Assembly (NCBI GenBank): GCA_026400595.1
Contig: JAPLOT010000081.1
Location: forward strand, 1-34,850
DNA length: 34,850 bases
Direction of reading: 5' to 3'
DNA from: Alphaproteobacteria bacterium
GTDB lineage: Bacteria > Pseudomonadota > Alphaproteobacteria > Rhizobiales > Aestuariivirgaceae
Part shown: positions 22,066 to 30,123 of the stretch, piece after piece
How the letters are laid out: each line of letters starts with the position of its first letter
Numbering within the stretch: the first letter of the stretch is position 1
The notes under the pieces: generated by a model
The model's database searches: none
The model's input: only the letters and a program-made list of their open reading frames with translations
Told to the model about the DNA's origin: nothing
Position numbers and translations under genes: made by a program

Positions 22066-24228
22066 ATGCCCTCCAGACGGTCGTTCCTCTCCGACTTTGC
22101 CGCGCGAGTATTGGTGCCCAGCATTCTCGCCGCAGGCGGTATCGCGACGCTCCTGCTTTACGTCGTCAATGGAATCTTCGACGAGACCAACCGGCTCGAT
22201 GCCGGCTATGCCAAGCAGTCGGCCAGTTCCGCGATCAATACATCGCTCGAGAACCTCGAGAGTCTGATCCACGACAATGCGGTCTGGGACGATGCCGTCG
22301 CAAACGCCTATGGCGACATCAACACGGAGTGGCTGAACGGCACCTGGGGTGATGCTACCGCCCTCGGCATCTACGATCATGTGAATCTCGTGGAACGCTC
22401 CGGCAGGACACTCTACACGGCGAGCAACGGAGATCAGACAACGGACTCGGCCGAGAACATCTACGGCGCAGAAATCCTCGAGCTACTTGCCCCGATGCCC
22501 GCAGACGAGACACTGTTCAAGGTTACATCGGGCATCGTGCGCAAGGACAATGAGCTCTATGTGGTGGCGGCCGCCCCCATCCTGCCGACCTCCGAAGACG
22601 TCGAGATCCCCAGCGGCAAGGCTCGCTTTCTCATTTTCGGGAAGACGGTGGACAACAAGCTGCTGGCCGAGCTCTCGCGCCGCTTCGTGCTGAAGAACCT
22701 TCATGTCTCGTCGTCGCTGATCAACGCACCCGATTCGATTTCCATCCTCTCGCCTTCAGGTGTTCGCATCGGAACCCTGGCATGGGAGGAACGTAGCCCC
22801 GGTGACATCCTGAAGTCGAAGTACAGCTCTGTCATCCGGATCATGCTGGCGCTGTTCCTCTTCGTCATCGCGGTATTGATCTATACCAGCTGGCGCGGTT
22901 TCCGTGACGCGCATGAAAGCCAGACCGCTGCCGTGGCCAAGTCGCTGCGTGACGATCTCACTGGGCTTGCAAACCGCCGTGAACTCCTGTCGGTTCTCAC
23001 CGACCAGCTCCATGAGGCGCGTATCGGCCGGACCGGCCTGTCCCTGGTCTATGCCGACCTCGATGGCTTCAAGGAGGTCAATGACTCCTACGGCCACGAG
23101 GTTGGCGATCTCCTGCTCAAGGCGGTGGCGGCGGGCTTTGCCCACCTGGCTCAGGATATGGGGCTGGTGGCGCGGCTTGGCGGCGACGAGTTTGCCATCA
23201 TCGTCACAGGCAAAGACAGCACGGCAAGATCGCGCGAACTCGCTAACAACATGATCTCCTTCCTGTCGGAGCCGATGATTTTCGGCGGCCGGGTGGCCTC
23301 GGTGTCGGTCAGCGTTGGCATTGTCGACCTGGAGAGGGACGACGCGGACGTCGAGGAAATCATCCGCCGCGCCGACGTGGCCATGTACGCCGCGAAATCC
23401 GCTGGCCGCAACCGGCTGCACATCTATGACAAGACGCTGGACTACAAGCGGGACGAGAACCGATCCATCGCCCGTGCCTTGCGGGAACACATCGACATGG
23501 GCCGTCTCACCGTGGTGTATCAGCCCATCGTCGATTCCCGCAGCCGCCGCATCCGGGGTGTCGAGGCGCTGGTGCGCTGGCCCAAGGATGACCGCATTCA
23601 CTACACGCCCGACGTCTTCATTCCGGTCGCGGAGGAGTCGGGCCTGATCGAAGACCTCGGCTATTTCGTCCTGTCCGAGGCCTGCAAGCAGGCCGCGCAG
23701 TGGCCGGACATCTTCGTGTCGATCAATGTCTCGCCGGTACAATTCATGAATCCCGGCTTCGCCGAACTGGTTGAACGGACGCTCACGCGCACCGGTCTCC
23801 AGGCCACCCGCCTGGAGCTCGAGGTCACCGAAGGCTTCATCATCGACAATTCCGACCGCGCCAATGTCATCATCAACCGACTGCATGACATGAAGGTCGG
23901 TGTGGCGCTCGACGACTTCGGGACGGGATTCTCCAGCATCGGCCATCTGCGCCGCTTCAAGTTCGACAAGCTTAAGCTGGACCGCTCGATGGTCACCGAC
24001 ATTCTCCGCCAGCCCTCGGCGCTGCGGCTGGTGCAGGGCACGATCGCCATGGCCGACGCCTTGGGCCTCATGGTGGTGGCCGAAGGCGTCGAAGACGAGA
24101 ACCAGGTGTCGGTGCTGCGTCTGGCCGGCTGCAGCCAGTTCCAGGGCTTCCTCTTCTCCCGCCCGGTATCAGCGCAGGAGATCGGCAGCATGCTGACGGC
24201 CGCGGCACCGCTGGCCACCTCGGCCTAG
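22066..24228 (+). CDS. CHASE4-GGDEF-EAL c-di-GMP cyclase/phosphodiesterase
   Basis: This is a membrane signalling enzyme of 720 residues. A hydrophobic segment lies at about 14-37, then a periplasmic CHASE4-like sensor (about 50-250, with HDNAVWDDAVAN and NTEWLNGTWGD), then a second membrane segment at about 256-274. The GGDEF domain (about 290-455) has intact RLGGDEFAII (372-376), so diguanylate cyclase activity is possible; the RxxD inhibitory site is absent. The EAL domain (about 465-710) has VEALVRW (500-502), INVSP, ELEVTEG, LDDFGTGFSS, KLDRS and VAEGVED, so it should cleave c-di-GMP. Both halves look active. The TAG stop shares a CTAG with the convergent cobT. Confidence 0.95.
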   Translation: MPSRRSFLSDFAARVLVPSILAAGGIATLLLYVVNGIFDETNRLDAGYAKQSASSAINTSLENLESLIHDNAVWDDAVANAYGDINTEWLNGTWGDATALGIYDHVNLVERSGRTLYTASNGDQTTDSAENIYGAEILELLAPMPADETLFKVTSGIVRKDNELYVVAAAPILPTSEDVEIPSGKARFLIFGKTVDNKLLAELSRRFVLKNLHVSSSLINAPDSISILSPSGVRIGTLAWEERSPGDILKSKYSSVIRIMLALFLFVIAVLIYTSWRGFRDAHESQTAAVAKSLRDDLTGLANRRELLSVLTDQLHEARIGRTGLSLVYADLDGFKEVNDSYGHEVGDLLLKAVAAGFAHLAQDMGLVARLGGDEFAIIVTGKDSTARSRELANNMISFLSEPMIFGGRVASVSVSVGIVDLERDDADVEEIIRRADVAMYAAKSAGRNRLHIYDKTLDYKRDENRSIARALREHIDMGRLTVVYQPIVDSRSRRIRGVEALVRWPKDDRIHYTPDVFIPVAEESGLIEDLGYFVLSEACKQAAQWPDIFVSINVSPVQFMNPGFAELVERTLTRTGLQATRLELEVTEGFIIDNSDRANVIINRLHDMKVGVALDDFGTGFSSIGHLRRFKFDKLKLDRSMVTDILRQPSALRLVQGTIAMADALGLMVVAEGVEDENQVSVLRLAGCSQFQGFLFSRPVSAQEIGSMLTAAAPLATSA

Positions 24229-25250
24229 TCCTGTCGGTCGCTTACGCCGGCGCTCTCGAATGTGGCCATGCCGGTATGCAACGCAATGGCGGCCTTGACC
24301 ATGGCGGCGGCGAGCGCAGCCCCAGACCCTTCCCCGAGCCGCATGCCCAGATCCAGCACGGGTTCCTTGCCGATCTTTTCCAGAAGCCGGCGATGCGCCG
24401 GCTCGGCCGAGCGATGGCCGGCGAGGCAGTGATCCAGTGCGGCAGGATCCATGGCATGCAGAACAGCAGCTGCCGCAGTCGCAACGTAACCGTCGAGCAG
24501 CACGGGAACCCGATTGAGACGGGCGGCGAGAATGGCGCCGGCCATGGCAGCGAGTTCGCGCCCGCCAAGCCGCCGCAGGACTTCCAGCGGATCTCCGAGA
24601 TGTTCGCGATGCAGTGCCACGGCGCGACGTACCGCATCGGCCTTGCGGGCAAGCCCCGCCGCGTCCACGCCGGTTCCAGGCCCGACCCAGTCCTCCGCCG
24701 CCCCACCATAGAGCCCATGCGCGATGGCCGCAGCGATGGTGGTGTTGCCGATGCCCATTTCGCCGATGCACAGCAGGTCGCAGGCTTCGATCGCCTCCAT
24801 GCCATAGGCCATGGTCGCAGCGCAGGCCGCCTCGTCGAGCGCGGCATCTTCGGTGATGTCGCGCGTCGGGTGTTCGAGCGCCAGTTCGAAGACCTTCAAT
24901 CCCAGATCGAAGCTCTTGCAGATCTGGTTCACCGCCGCGCCATCGGCACGGAAATTGGCTACCATCTGCGCCGTCACGGCGGCGGGATATGCCGCAACCC
25001 CCTGGGCGACAACGCCATGATTGCCGGCAAAGACGGCGACCACGGTTCGGTCGGCACGGGGCGGATAGTGACCCTGCCAGGCCGCCACCCACTCGGTGAT
25101 CTGCTCCAGCCGGCCCAGGGCGCCGGGCGGCTTGGTCAACGTCGCCTCGCGGGCCCGGCATTTGGCGACCGCATCGTGGTCCGGCCCCGGCATCTCCCTT
25201 ATCAGGCTGCGGATGTCGTCGAAGGGCAATCCGGTGGCGACATTTGTCAT
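24225..25250 (-). CDS. cobT: Nicotinate-nucleotide:dimethylbenzimidazole phosphoribosyltransferase CobT
   Basis: This enzyme transfers ribose phosphate from nicotinate mononucleotide to 5,6-dimethylbenzimidazole, making alpha-ribazole phosphate for the lower ligand of cobalamin. The 341-residue product is full length, with LTKPPGALGRLE near residue 38, FAGNHGVVAQGV near 74, GEMGIGNTTIAAA near 167 (phosphate binding), PVLLDGYVATAAA and the catalytic glutamate region MRLGEGSGAALA near 309. It is divergent from cobS, the next enzyme acting on the product, with 62 bases between them. I see no riboswitch in that gap; the one in this window lies about 9 kb away upstream of cbiM. Confidence 0.96.
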   Translation of the reverse strand: MTNVATGLPFDDIRSLIREMPGPDHDAVAKCRAREATLTKPPGALGRLEQITEWVAAWQGHYPPRADRTVVAVFAGNHGVVAQGVAAYPAAVTAQMVANFRADGAAVNQICKSFDLGLKVFELALEHPTRDITEDAALDEAACAATMAYGMEAIEACDLLCIGEMGIGNTTIAAAIAHGLYGGAAEDWVGPGTGVDAAGLARKADAVRRAVALHREHLGDPLEVLRRLGGRELAAMAGAILAARLNRVPVLLDGYVATAAAAVLHAMDPAALDHCLAGHRSAEPAHRRLLEKIGKEPVLDLGMRLGEGSGAALAAAMVKAAIALHTGMATFESAGVSDRQD

Positions 25251-25312
25251 TTCTTGGCAAGGCTCCTATCTACGGGTGCACCTCATCACAGGATTCGGCC
25301 CGGCAGAGCAAC

Positions 25313-26137
25313 ATGAGCGACGATTTCGCGCCTCGAAACGGAGCCAGGCACCGAATCCGGCCGGTTGCGGAACTGCTGGTCGCCCTGCGATTCCTGACGC
25401 GCCTTCCGGTCCCCTTTGTCCGCACCCTTGACGCACCGCCTCTGGATGCGGCGATGACGATGTTCCCGCTGGCCGGTGCCATCATCGGCGCGCTCACCGG
25501 CAGTGTGCTGATCCTGGCAGGCCTTGCTGGCTTGCCCGAACTGCTGACCGCCAGCCTGGCCATTGCCGTGGGGCTCATCATCACGGGGGCACTGCACGAG
25601 GATGGCCTGTCCGACGTGGTGGACGGATTCGGCGGGGGGCACACGCGCGAGCAACGGCTGGACATCATGCGCGACAGCCGGATCGGCGCCTATGGCGCGC
25701 TGGCCCTGGGCCTGCTGCTGATGGCGCGGGCATCGCTGTACATGTCCTTCCTCGAACTTCCGCCCTGGGGTGCCATCATCCTCATCGCCAGCGCCGCCGC
25801 CTTCTCGCGGGCGCTGATGGTGGACCTGCTCTGGGCCACGCGGCCGGCGCGCGCCGACGGCCTTTCGGTCCTGGCCGGGCGGCCCACGCGCGCCCGGACG
25901 CTGGTGGCCCTGGCTCTCGGCGGAATCGGCGCGGGCCTCGGCGGCGCCTTTGTGCTGGCGCCAGCCGCGGGCGCCGTCGCACTCATCGCGGCGGGGCTGA
26001 GCCTTGCCACGGTTCGTGCCCTCGCCATGCGCAAGGTCGGGGGCCAGACCGGAGACGTCTGCGGAGCCGCCCAGGTCCTGTCGGAGCTGGCCATGCTGGC
26101 AGTCTACGGCGCAGCAATTTCTTTACCATCTTCTTAG
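25313..26137 (+). CDS. cobS: Adenosylcobinamide-GDP ribazoletransferase (cobalamin synthase)
   Basis: This is an integral membrane enzyme that joins adenosylcobinamide-GDP to alpha-ribazole, the closing step of B12 assembly. The 274-residue product has the family signature GALHEDGLSDVVDGFGGG followed by LDIMRDSRIGAYG (about 97-130, metal-binding Asp/Glu), about six hydrophobic segments, and the C-terminal KVGGQTGDVCGA loop. The ATG at 25313 is chosen because MSDDFAPRNG leads directly into the conserved VALRFLTRLPVP; an in-frame upstream extension looks non-coding. CobT, encoded divergently, makes the nucleotide precursor. The protein naming follows Salmonella usage; in Pseudomonas nomenclature this is CobV. 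Confidence 0.95.
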   Translation: MSDDFAPRNGARHRIRPVAELLVALRFLTRLPVPFVRTLDAPPLDAAMTMFPLAGAIIGALTGSVLILAGLAGLPELLTASLAIAVGLIITGALHEDGLSDVVDGFGGGHTREQRLDIMRDSRIGAYGALALGLLLMARASLYMSFLELPPWGAIILIASAAAFSRALMVDLLWATRPARADGLSVLAGRPTRARTLVALALGGIGAGLGGAFVLAPAAGAVALIAAGLSLATVRALAMRKVGGQTGDVCGAAQVLSELAMLAVYGAAISLPSS

Positions 26138-26215
26138 ATGTGAACCTTCCATTTACCCTTCCTTGAACGCCCGGGCCGATTCTCGCTCTCGTCAACACGT
26201 CACGAGGGGTGAACC

Positions 26216-26647
26216 ATGTCCCGACGCTTCACCGGCGGCCTTGCGGCACTGCTGCTCAGCGGCGGCATCGCCATGGCGGCCATTGCGGAACTCAAGGCGA
26301 ATGCCCATGGCCACTACGTGACTCATGCGGCCATTAACGGACATGACATCGCAGTTCTCGTCGATACCGGCGCCACGACGGTCGCGCTCAGCTATGAGGA
26401 TGCCTCCACGGCCGGGCTGCGCCCCAGCTACCTCGCGTTCGACGTGCCCGTTTCCACCGCCAATGGCGTTGCCAGGGCGGCACGGGTGAAGATCGACCGC
26501 ATCGCCATCGAGGGCATCGAGGTCGAGGATGTCGATGCGCTCGTCCTGCCGGAAGGCGCCCTGCGCGGGACCTTGCTGGGCATGAGTTTTCTTGGCCGGC
26601 TGAGCAGCTTCCGGGTCGAGGACGGCGTGCTGCTGCTCAAGGATTGA
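26216..26647 (+). CDS. Clan AA (retropepsin-like) aspartic protease, TIGR02281 type
   Basis: This is a 143-residue single-domain protein with a hydrophobic N-terminus (about 7-23), which is a signal peptide or membrane anchor. The catalytic motif is AVLVDTGATTVALS (Asp about 45), and the second hallmark is the C-terminal LLGMSFLGRLSSF. As in retroviral proteases, only one Asp-Thr-Gly is present, so it should act as a dimer, probably in the periplasm. The ATG at 26216 is preceded by GAGGGGTGA. It follows cobS by 78 bases on the same strand; no functional link to B12 is evident. Substrates of the bacterial family are mostly unknown. Confidence 0.9.
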   Translation: MSRRFTGGLAALLLSGGIAMAAIAELKANAHGHYVTHAAINGHDIAVLVDTGATTVALSYEDASTAGLRPSYLAFDVPVSTANGVARAARVKIDRIAIEGIEVEDVDALVLPEGALRGTLLGMSFLGRLSSFRVEDGVLLLKD

Positions 26648-26656
26648 GACGCTTTT

Positions 26657-26675
26657 CGCCGATCAAGCGGCGTTT
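26657..26675 (+). terminator. Weak hairpin with short T-run after the aspartic protease gene
   Basis: CGCCG (26657-26661) and CGGCG (26668-26672) can pair across a 6-base loop and are followed by TTT, beginning 10 bases after the protease stop. The stem is short and the T-run minimal, so this is only a possible terminator. The remaining 150 bases up to the convergent gene end show no convincing gene. Confidence 0.3.
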
Positions 26676-26831
26676 CCGCATGGCCGTCGGCGGGGCCGGC
26701 AACTAATCTGGCATCATGAACGCAATCCCCCTTCCCGCCATCGAGGGCGCGCTGCCGGAACGGGTGGCTGGCCTCACACTGCGCAAGCGCCGCCGCGGCG
26801 GCCGAAGCGGGCGGTTGTCGGGCCTCGGCGA

Positions 26832-27914
26832 TCAGAACTGAATGGCGAGATTGGCTTCGACCGCATAGGTGTCGAGGTCGTCCTGCAGCAACCCGCCAAG
26901 TTCGCCGATGATCGCCAGCTGGGCATGGCTGCCCAGCCCGAAGTTGAATCCGGCCTGCAGGCGCAGATCGCTGTAACTGTCCTCGATTCCTCCGAAGCCG
27001 TCGATCTCGGTGTCATTGATGAAGACATAGTCGAAGGCGGCGCCGGCCCAAGGCTCGATCGTCGCGGTAGCTCCCAGCCGGAAGGTATTGCCAAGCTGCA
27101 GAGACGGGGTGAGCATCGCCGTCTCGATGGTCTGGTCGGGCAACCCACCTTCCGTGTCGAGCCACTCCTTCGACCACGACAGACTGAGGCCCGGGGTTAA
27201 GCGCAGCATGCTGAAGTACCAGTAGCCATTGAGCGATGCCGCCGCCTGCAGCCGCTCTGAATCATAGTCGATGAAGGGCGACTGCGATCCGTCGAGCCAT
27301 GTCCCAAGCATGCTGGCCGAGAAGACGATGTTGTCGGTGAGGACGAAGCCCAGATAGGGACCAACGCCCCAGCCGCTGCTCTCGATGCCCTCGCCGAGAT
27401 CGGCGCGCTCGTAGGACCCGAGAATGCCGAGGGTCAGCCGGTCGGTGATCTTGTAGTCGATGCCGGCGATGCCATTCCACAGCCCGCCATCGACATCGAA
27501 GAACGGGATGTCATAGTCGTTCCAGGTATACTTGGCATCGCCCCACAGGTTCCATCTTGCTGTCACCGCAGCGGGCGCCGCATCGGCGGTGGGCGAGACG
27601 ATGACGGTAGAGCCGCCGTCGAGGCGCTGGCCGAATTCGGCCGGCGTGAGCGTCGAGAGACCGGCAGGTTCCACGCCGGTGGGACCGATCCCAAAACTGT
27701 TGGCAACGGCCCGCGCCACTGCATCGAATGTGTGAATCTGGATCTCGCGATTGATGTCGTTGCGGACGCAGTCACCATATCCGAAGATATCGAGCCGGGT
27801 GGAGTTCCCGCAATTGGCGAGGTTCGGATTGTTGACCGATTGCGCGCGTGCATCGCCCGCAGCAATGTTTGCCGCAAGAAAGGCACCTGCAATGAGATAT
27901 CGGCTGCCGATCAT
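26832..27914 (-). CDS. Autotransporter-type outer-membrane beta-barrel protein
   Basis: This is an exported protein of 360 residues. Residues 1-23 are a signal peptide (MIGSRYLIAGAFLAANIA, cut near DARA-QS). The mature N-terminal part has two cysteines (ANCGNS, GDCVRN), which may form a disulfide. From about residue 130 the sequence alternates hydrophobic and polar residues in strand-like repeats (AAVTARWNLWGDAKYTW, YDSERLQAAASLNGYWY, LTPGLSLSWSKEW, ATIEPWAGAAFDYVF, LRLQAGFNFGLG) and ends in Ile-Gln-Phe, the terminal aromatic signature recognised by the BAM machinery. No passenger domain is visible, so it may be a free-standing porin-like or anchoring barrel. The ATG at 27914 follows AGGCGGAAC. 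Confidence 0.85.
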   Translation of the reverse strand: MIGSRYLIAGAFLAANIAAGDARAQSVNNPNLANCGNSTRLDIFGYGDCVRNDINREIQIHTFDAVARAVANSFGIGPTGVEPAGLSTLTPAEFGQRLDGGSTVIVSPTADAAPAAVTARWNLWGDAKYTWNDYDIPFFDVDGGLWNGIAGIDYKITDRLTLGILGSYERADLGEGIESSGWGVGPYLGFVLTDNIVFSASMLGTWLDGSQSPFIDYDSERLQAAASLNGYWYFSMLRLTPGLSLSWSKEWLDTEGGLPDQTIETAMLTPSLQLGNTFRLGATATIEPWAGAAFDYVFINDTEIDGFGGIEDSYSDLRLQAGFNFGLGSHAQLAIIGELGGLLQDDLDTYAVEANLAIQF

Positions 27915-27971
27915 GTTCCGCCTGCTTCGCTGCGGCGCATTTTGCCCGACCGCCAATCCTGCGTGCAAGAG

Positions 27972-28973
27972 CTATTCGGCTGCAACGGCAAGGTGAGGCG
28001 CGTGGCGTGTCATTTCGGCAACGGCCCGGTCAAGAACATCGAGACCTGCCCCAGCCCGGCAGGCCTGTTCCGAAAGCACGCGGCGCCAGTGCTTTCCGCC
28101 GGGCTGGCCGTGGAACAGGCCCAGCATGTGGCGGGTGATGTGCTGCAGCCAGACGCCCCGCGCCAGTTCGCCTGAAATGTAGGGTTTCATCCGTTCGACA
28201 ATCTCCAGGGCCGTGGCCGCAGATGCAGGCCGACCGTAGATGCGCGAATCAACCTCATGCAGCAGCCAGGGCTGGTGATAGGCGGAGCGGCCAAGCATGA
28301 CGCCGTCGACATGGCCGAGATGGGCGCAGGCCTGATCGAGCGATTCGATGCCGCCGTTGATCACGACCGTGAATTCGGGATGCGCCTGCTTGAGCCGGTA
28401 GACACGGTCATAGTTGAGCGGCGGGATCTCGCGGTTATCCTTGGGCGAAAGCCCCTTGAGCCAGGCCTTGCGCGCATGCACGATGAAGGTGGTGCATCCG
28501 GATTGCGCAACTGTCGTTATGAAATGGTCGAAATCACGATCATCGTCCTGGTCGTCGATGCCGATGCGGCACTTCACCGTCACTGGTATGCTCACGGCGG
28601 CGCGCATGGCGCCCACTGCGTCGCGCACCAGTTCCGGTTCAGCCATCAGGCAGGCGCCGAAACGGCCCTCCTGGACTCGGTCCGACGGGCAACCGACATT
28701 GAGGTTGATCTCGCGATAGCCGAAGTCCTCGCCCCACCGCGCGGCCTCGGCGAGGATCGCCGGGTCGCTGCCGCCGATCTGCAGGGCCACCGGCTGTTCG
28801 CGCGAATCGAAGCCGAGTAGGCGCTGCCGGTCGCCATGGCGGATCGCCAGCGCCGTCACCATCTCGGTATAGAGCAAGGCATGCGCCGTCAATTGGCGAT
28901 GGAACATCCGGCAATGCCGGTCGGTCCAGTCCATCATGGGGGCGACGGCGAATGCTATTGCCTTCCGTTCCAC
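27972..28973 (-). CDS. dusA: tRNA-dihydrouridine synthase A
   Basis: This is a cytoplasmic FMN enzyme that reduces uridine 20/20a in the tRNA D-loop using NADPH. The 333-residue product has the opening AFAVAPMMDWTDRHCRMFHR, the catalytic cysteine in NLNVGCPSDRVQ with the following GRFGACLM, VKCRIGIDDQDD, the FIVHARKAWLKGLSPK segment and NGGIES. The Arg-Lys-Ala-Trp-Leu and Gly-Leu-Ser-Pro pattern is specific to DusA rather than DusB or DusC. The start is a GTG at 28973; an in-frame TAG four codons upstream and the conserved N-terminus leave no other choice. Confidence 0.95.
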   Translation of the reverse strand: MERKAIAFAVAPMMDWTDRHCRMFHRQLTAHALLYTEMVTALAIRHGDRQRLLGFDSREQPVALQIGGSDPAILAEAARWGEDFGYREINLNVGCPSDRVQEGRFGACLMAEPELVRDAVGAMRAAVSIPVTVKCRIGIDDQDDDRDFDHFITTVAQSGCTTFIVHARKAWLKGLSPKDNREIPPLNYDRVYRLKQAHPEFTVVINGGIESLDQACAHLGHVDGVMLGRSAYHQPWLLHEVDSRIYGRPASAATALEIVERMKPYISGELARGVWLQHITRHMLGLFHGQPGGKHWRRVLSEQACRAGAGLDVLDRAVAEMTRHAPHLAVAAE

Positions 28974-29116
28974 GTACTTACCCTAACTCAGGAACTGCAA
29001 TCATTGGGGAACCACTGCAGACCTCCGCGTCGCGGCTGGACTGAGTCGTTCCACCACGGATCGGCCATACTCTTTGTCTGCAGCGAGACAAGTCAGGTCT
29101 ACGAAACCCTGACGTC

Positions 29117-29326
29117 CTACTCCCGCTTCCCCGACCGGCCAATCACAAAATAGATCACGTATGCGAGGGCGGCCAGCGGCGGCAGAACCAGCAGCGGGAT
29201 GAAAGCAGGCTTGGCCAGGGTGTCGTAGAAAAAGGTGAGCCCAAAGATCTCGATGGCGCCAGCCACGACGATGATGGCGCCCAGGACCGCTGAGACGGTG
29301 AAATGGAACTCCTTCGATGTCGACAT
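29117..29326 (-). CDS. Small two-segment membrane protein
   Basis: This is a 69-residue protein I do not recognise. It has two hydrophobic helices (about 10-30 and 42-62) separated by a short loop containing AKPAF, and ends in a basic tail RSGKRE. The ATG at 29326 has GAGG 9 bases upstream. It lies 26 bases after the stop of the upstream exported protein gene on the same strand, so the two are probably co-transcribed. The 143 bases between it and dusA hold no recognisable gene. Confidence 0.7.
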   Translation of the reverse strand: MSTSKEFHFTVSAVLGAIIVVAGAIEIFGLTFFYDTLAKPAFIPLLVLPPLAALAYVIYFVIGRSGKRE

Positions 29327-29352
29327 TGGCTTTACCTCACCTGTCCAGAGAG

Positions 29353-29841
29353 CTAACGGGCCAGCTTGAGCCTGAGGCCGCTGAGATCCACCGAAGCCAT
29401 GAAGCCGATCTGCCTTGCCTGGACCTCAAGCACCACACCACGGGCATTGCGCAGCCGTGCCACGGCGCCACCGCCGGCGGCCGCCAGTCCGGCGCCCACC
29501 GCGGTATAGGTGCCGGTAATGTCAGACGCCCGGTAGAGATTGCGGGCGCGGCCCACGAAGTCCGCCGACGCCACGCCAATGGTGGCGCCGATGCTGACTC
29601 CGCCCACGCTCAGGCGATACCGCTTCCCATTGAAGCGCAGCGTCCCGCTGCCGCTGCCGAAGCCCAGGATGAAGCCCGCGCGCACCAGCCGGAACTCGAC
29701 ACGCCCCGTGCCGGCCTCGGCCGGCAGGACAGGCAGGGCCGTCAAGGCCAAAGGCGCTGCGGCGATGCTGGCGATGGCCTTTACCAGGCGCCGCCGTGAC
29801 GTGCTGGCCGGGGCAGTAGTGGGGCGTGCCTTGGAAACCAT
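29353..29841 (-). CDS. Exported DUF1134/EipA-like protein with twin-arginine signal
   Basis: This is a 162-residue exported protein. The N-terminus contains SRRRLVKA followed by a hydrophobic stretch and an Ala-x-Ala type cut site (LPAEA-GTG), fitting the twin-arginine export pattern S-R-R-x-L-x-K. The mature domain reads RAGFILGFGSGSGTLRFNGK, then VGGVSIGATIGVASADFVG, NLYRASDITGTYTAVGAG and ARGVVLEVQARQIGF, which resembles the DUF1134 family; in Brucella the member EipA supports cell-envelope integrity. I am moderately sure of the family and unsure of the function. The ATG at 29841 is preceded by GGGAGG. Between it and base 30124 (282 bases) I see no gene. Confidence 0.75.
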   Translation of the reverse strand: MVSKARPTTAPASTSRRRLVKAIASIAAAPLALTALPVLPAEAGTGRVEFRLVRAGFILGFGSGSGTLRFNGKRYRLSVGGVSIGATIGVASADFVGRARNLYRASDITGTYTAVGAGLAAAGGGAVARLRNARGVVLEVQARQIGFMASVDLSGLRLKLAR

Positions 29842-30123
29842 CTGTCTTGCCTCCCTGGTTGAACTCCACAATGCCGATTGAGGAGCCAGGTCCATAGTGT
29901 TGCGCGACTGACTGGCGCTTCGCAAGCCCCGAACGCCTGGGCGCCACTCTACAATCCTGGCGCGTGATGGTGCCGGACTGCCAAACCGCGCCTGTCCCCG
30001 GCATCGGCTTCGACCGAGGTACCGCCTATGGTCGATCCTTTCCGCGCCCGCGAGAGAACTCGCGCAGAACGCCGCCCCGCCACGCGCTCAGGCCTTCCGG
30101 TAGCCAACGAGATAAGGGTCTGG

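Noticed and set aside
20532..23946. Long minus-strand frames opposite the histidine kinase and the GGDEF-EAL gene
   Set aside because: The plus-strand proteins carry full catalytic motifs; the antisense translations have none.
25251..25312. Possible cobalamin riboswitch between cobT and cobS
   Set aside because: The gap is only 62 bases and has no B12 box or AGGAGACCTGCC-like block.
26716..26841. 41-codon plus-strand frame (starting MNAIPLP) between the aspartic protease and beta-barrel genes
   Set aside because: No ribosome binding site, an Arg-rich low-complexity end, and overlap with the end of the beta-barrel gene; not enough to call a gene or gene remnant.
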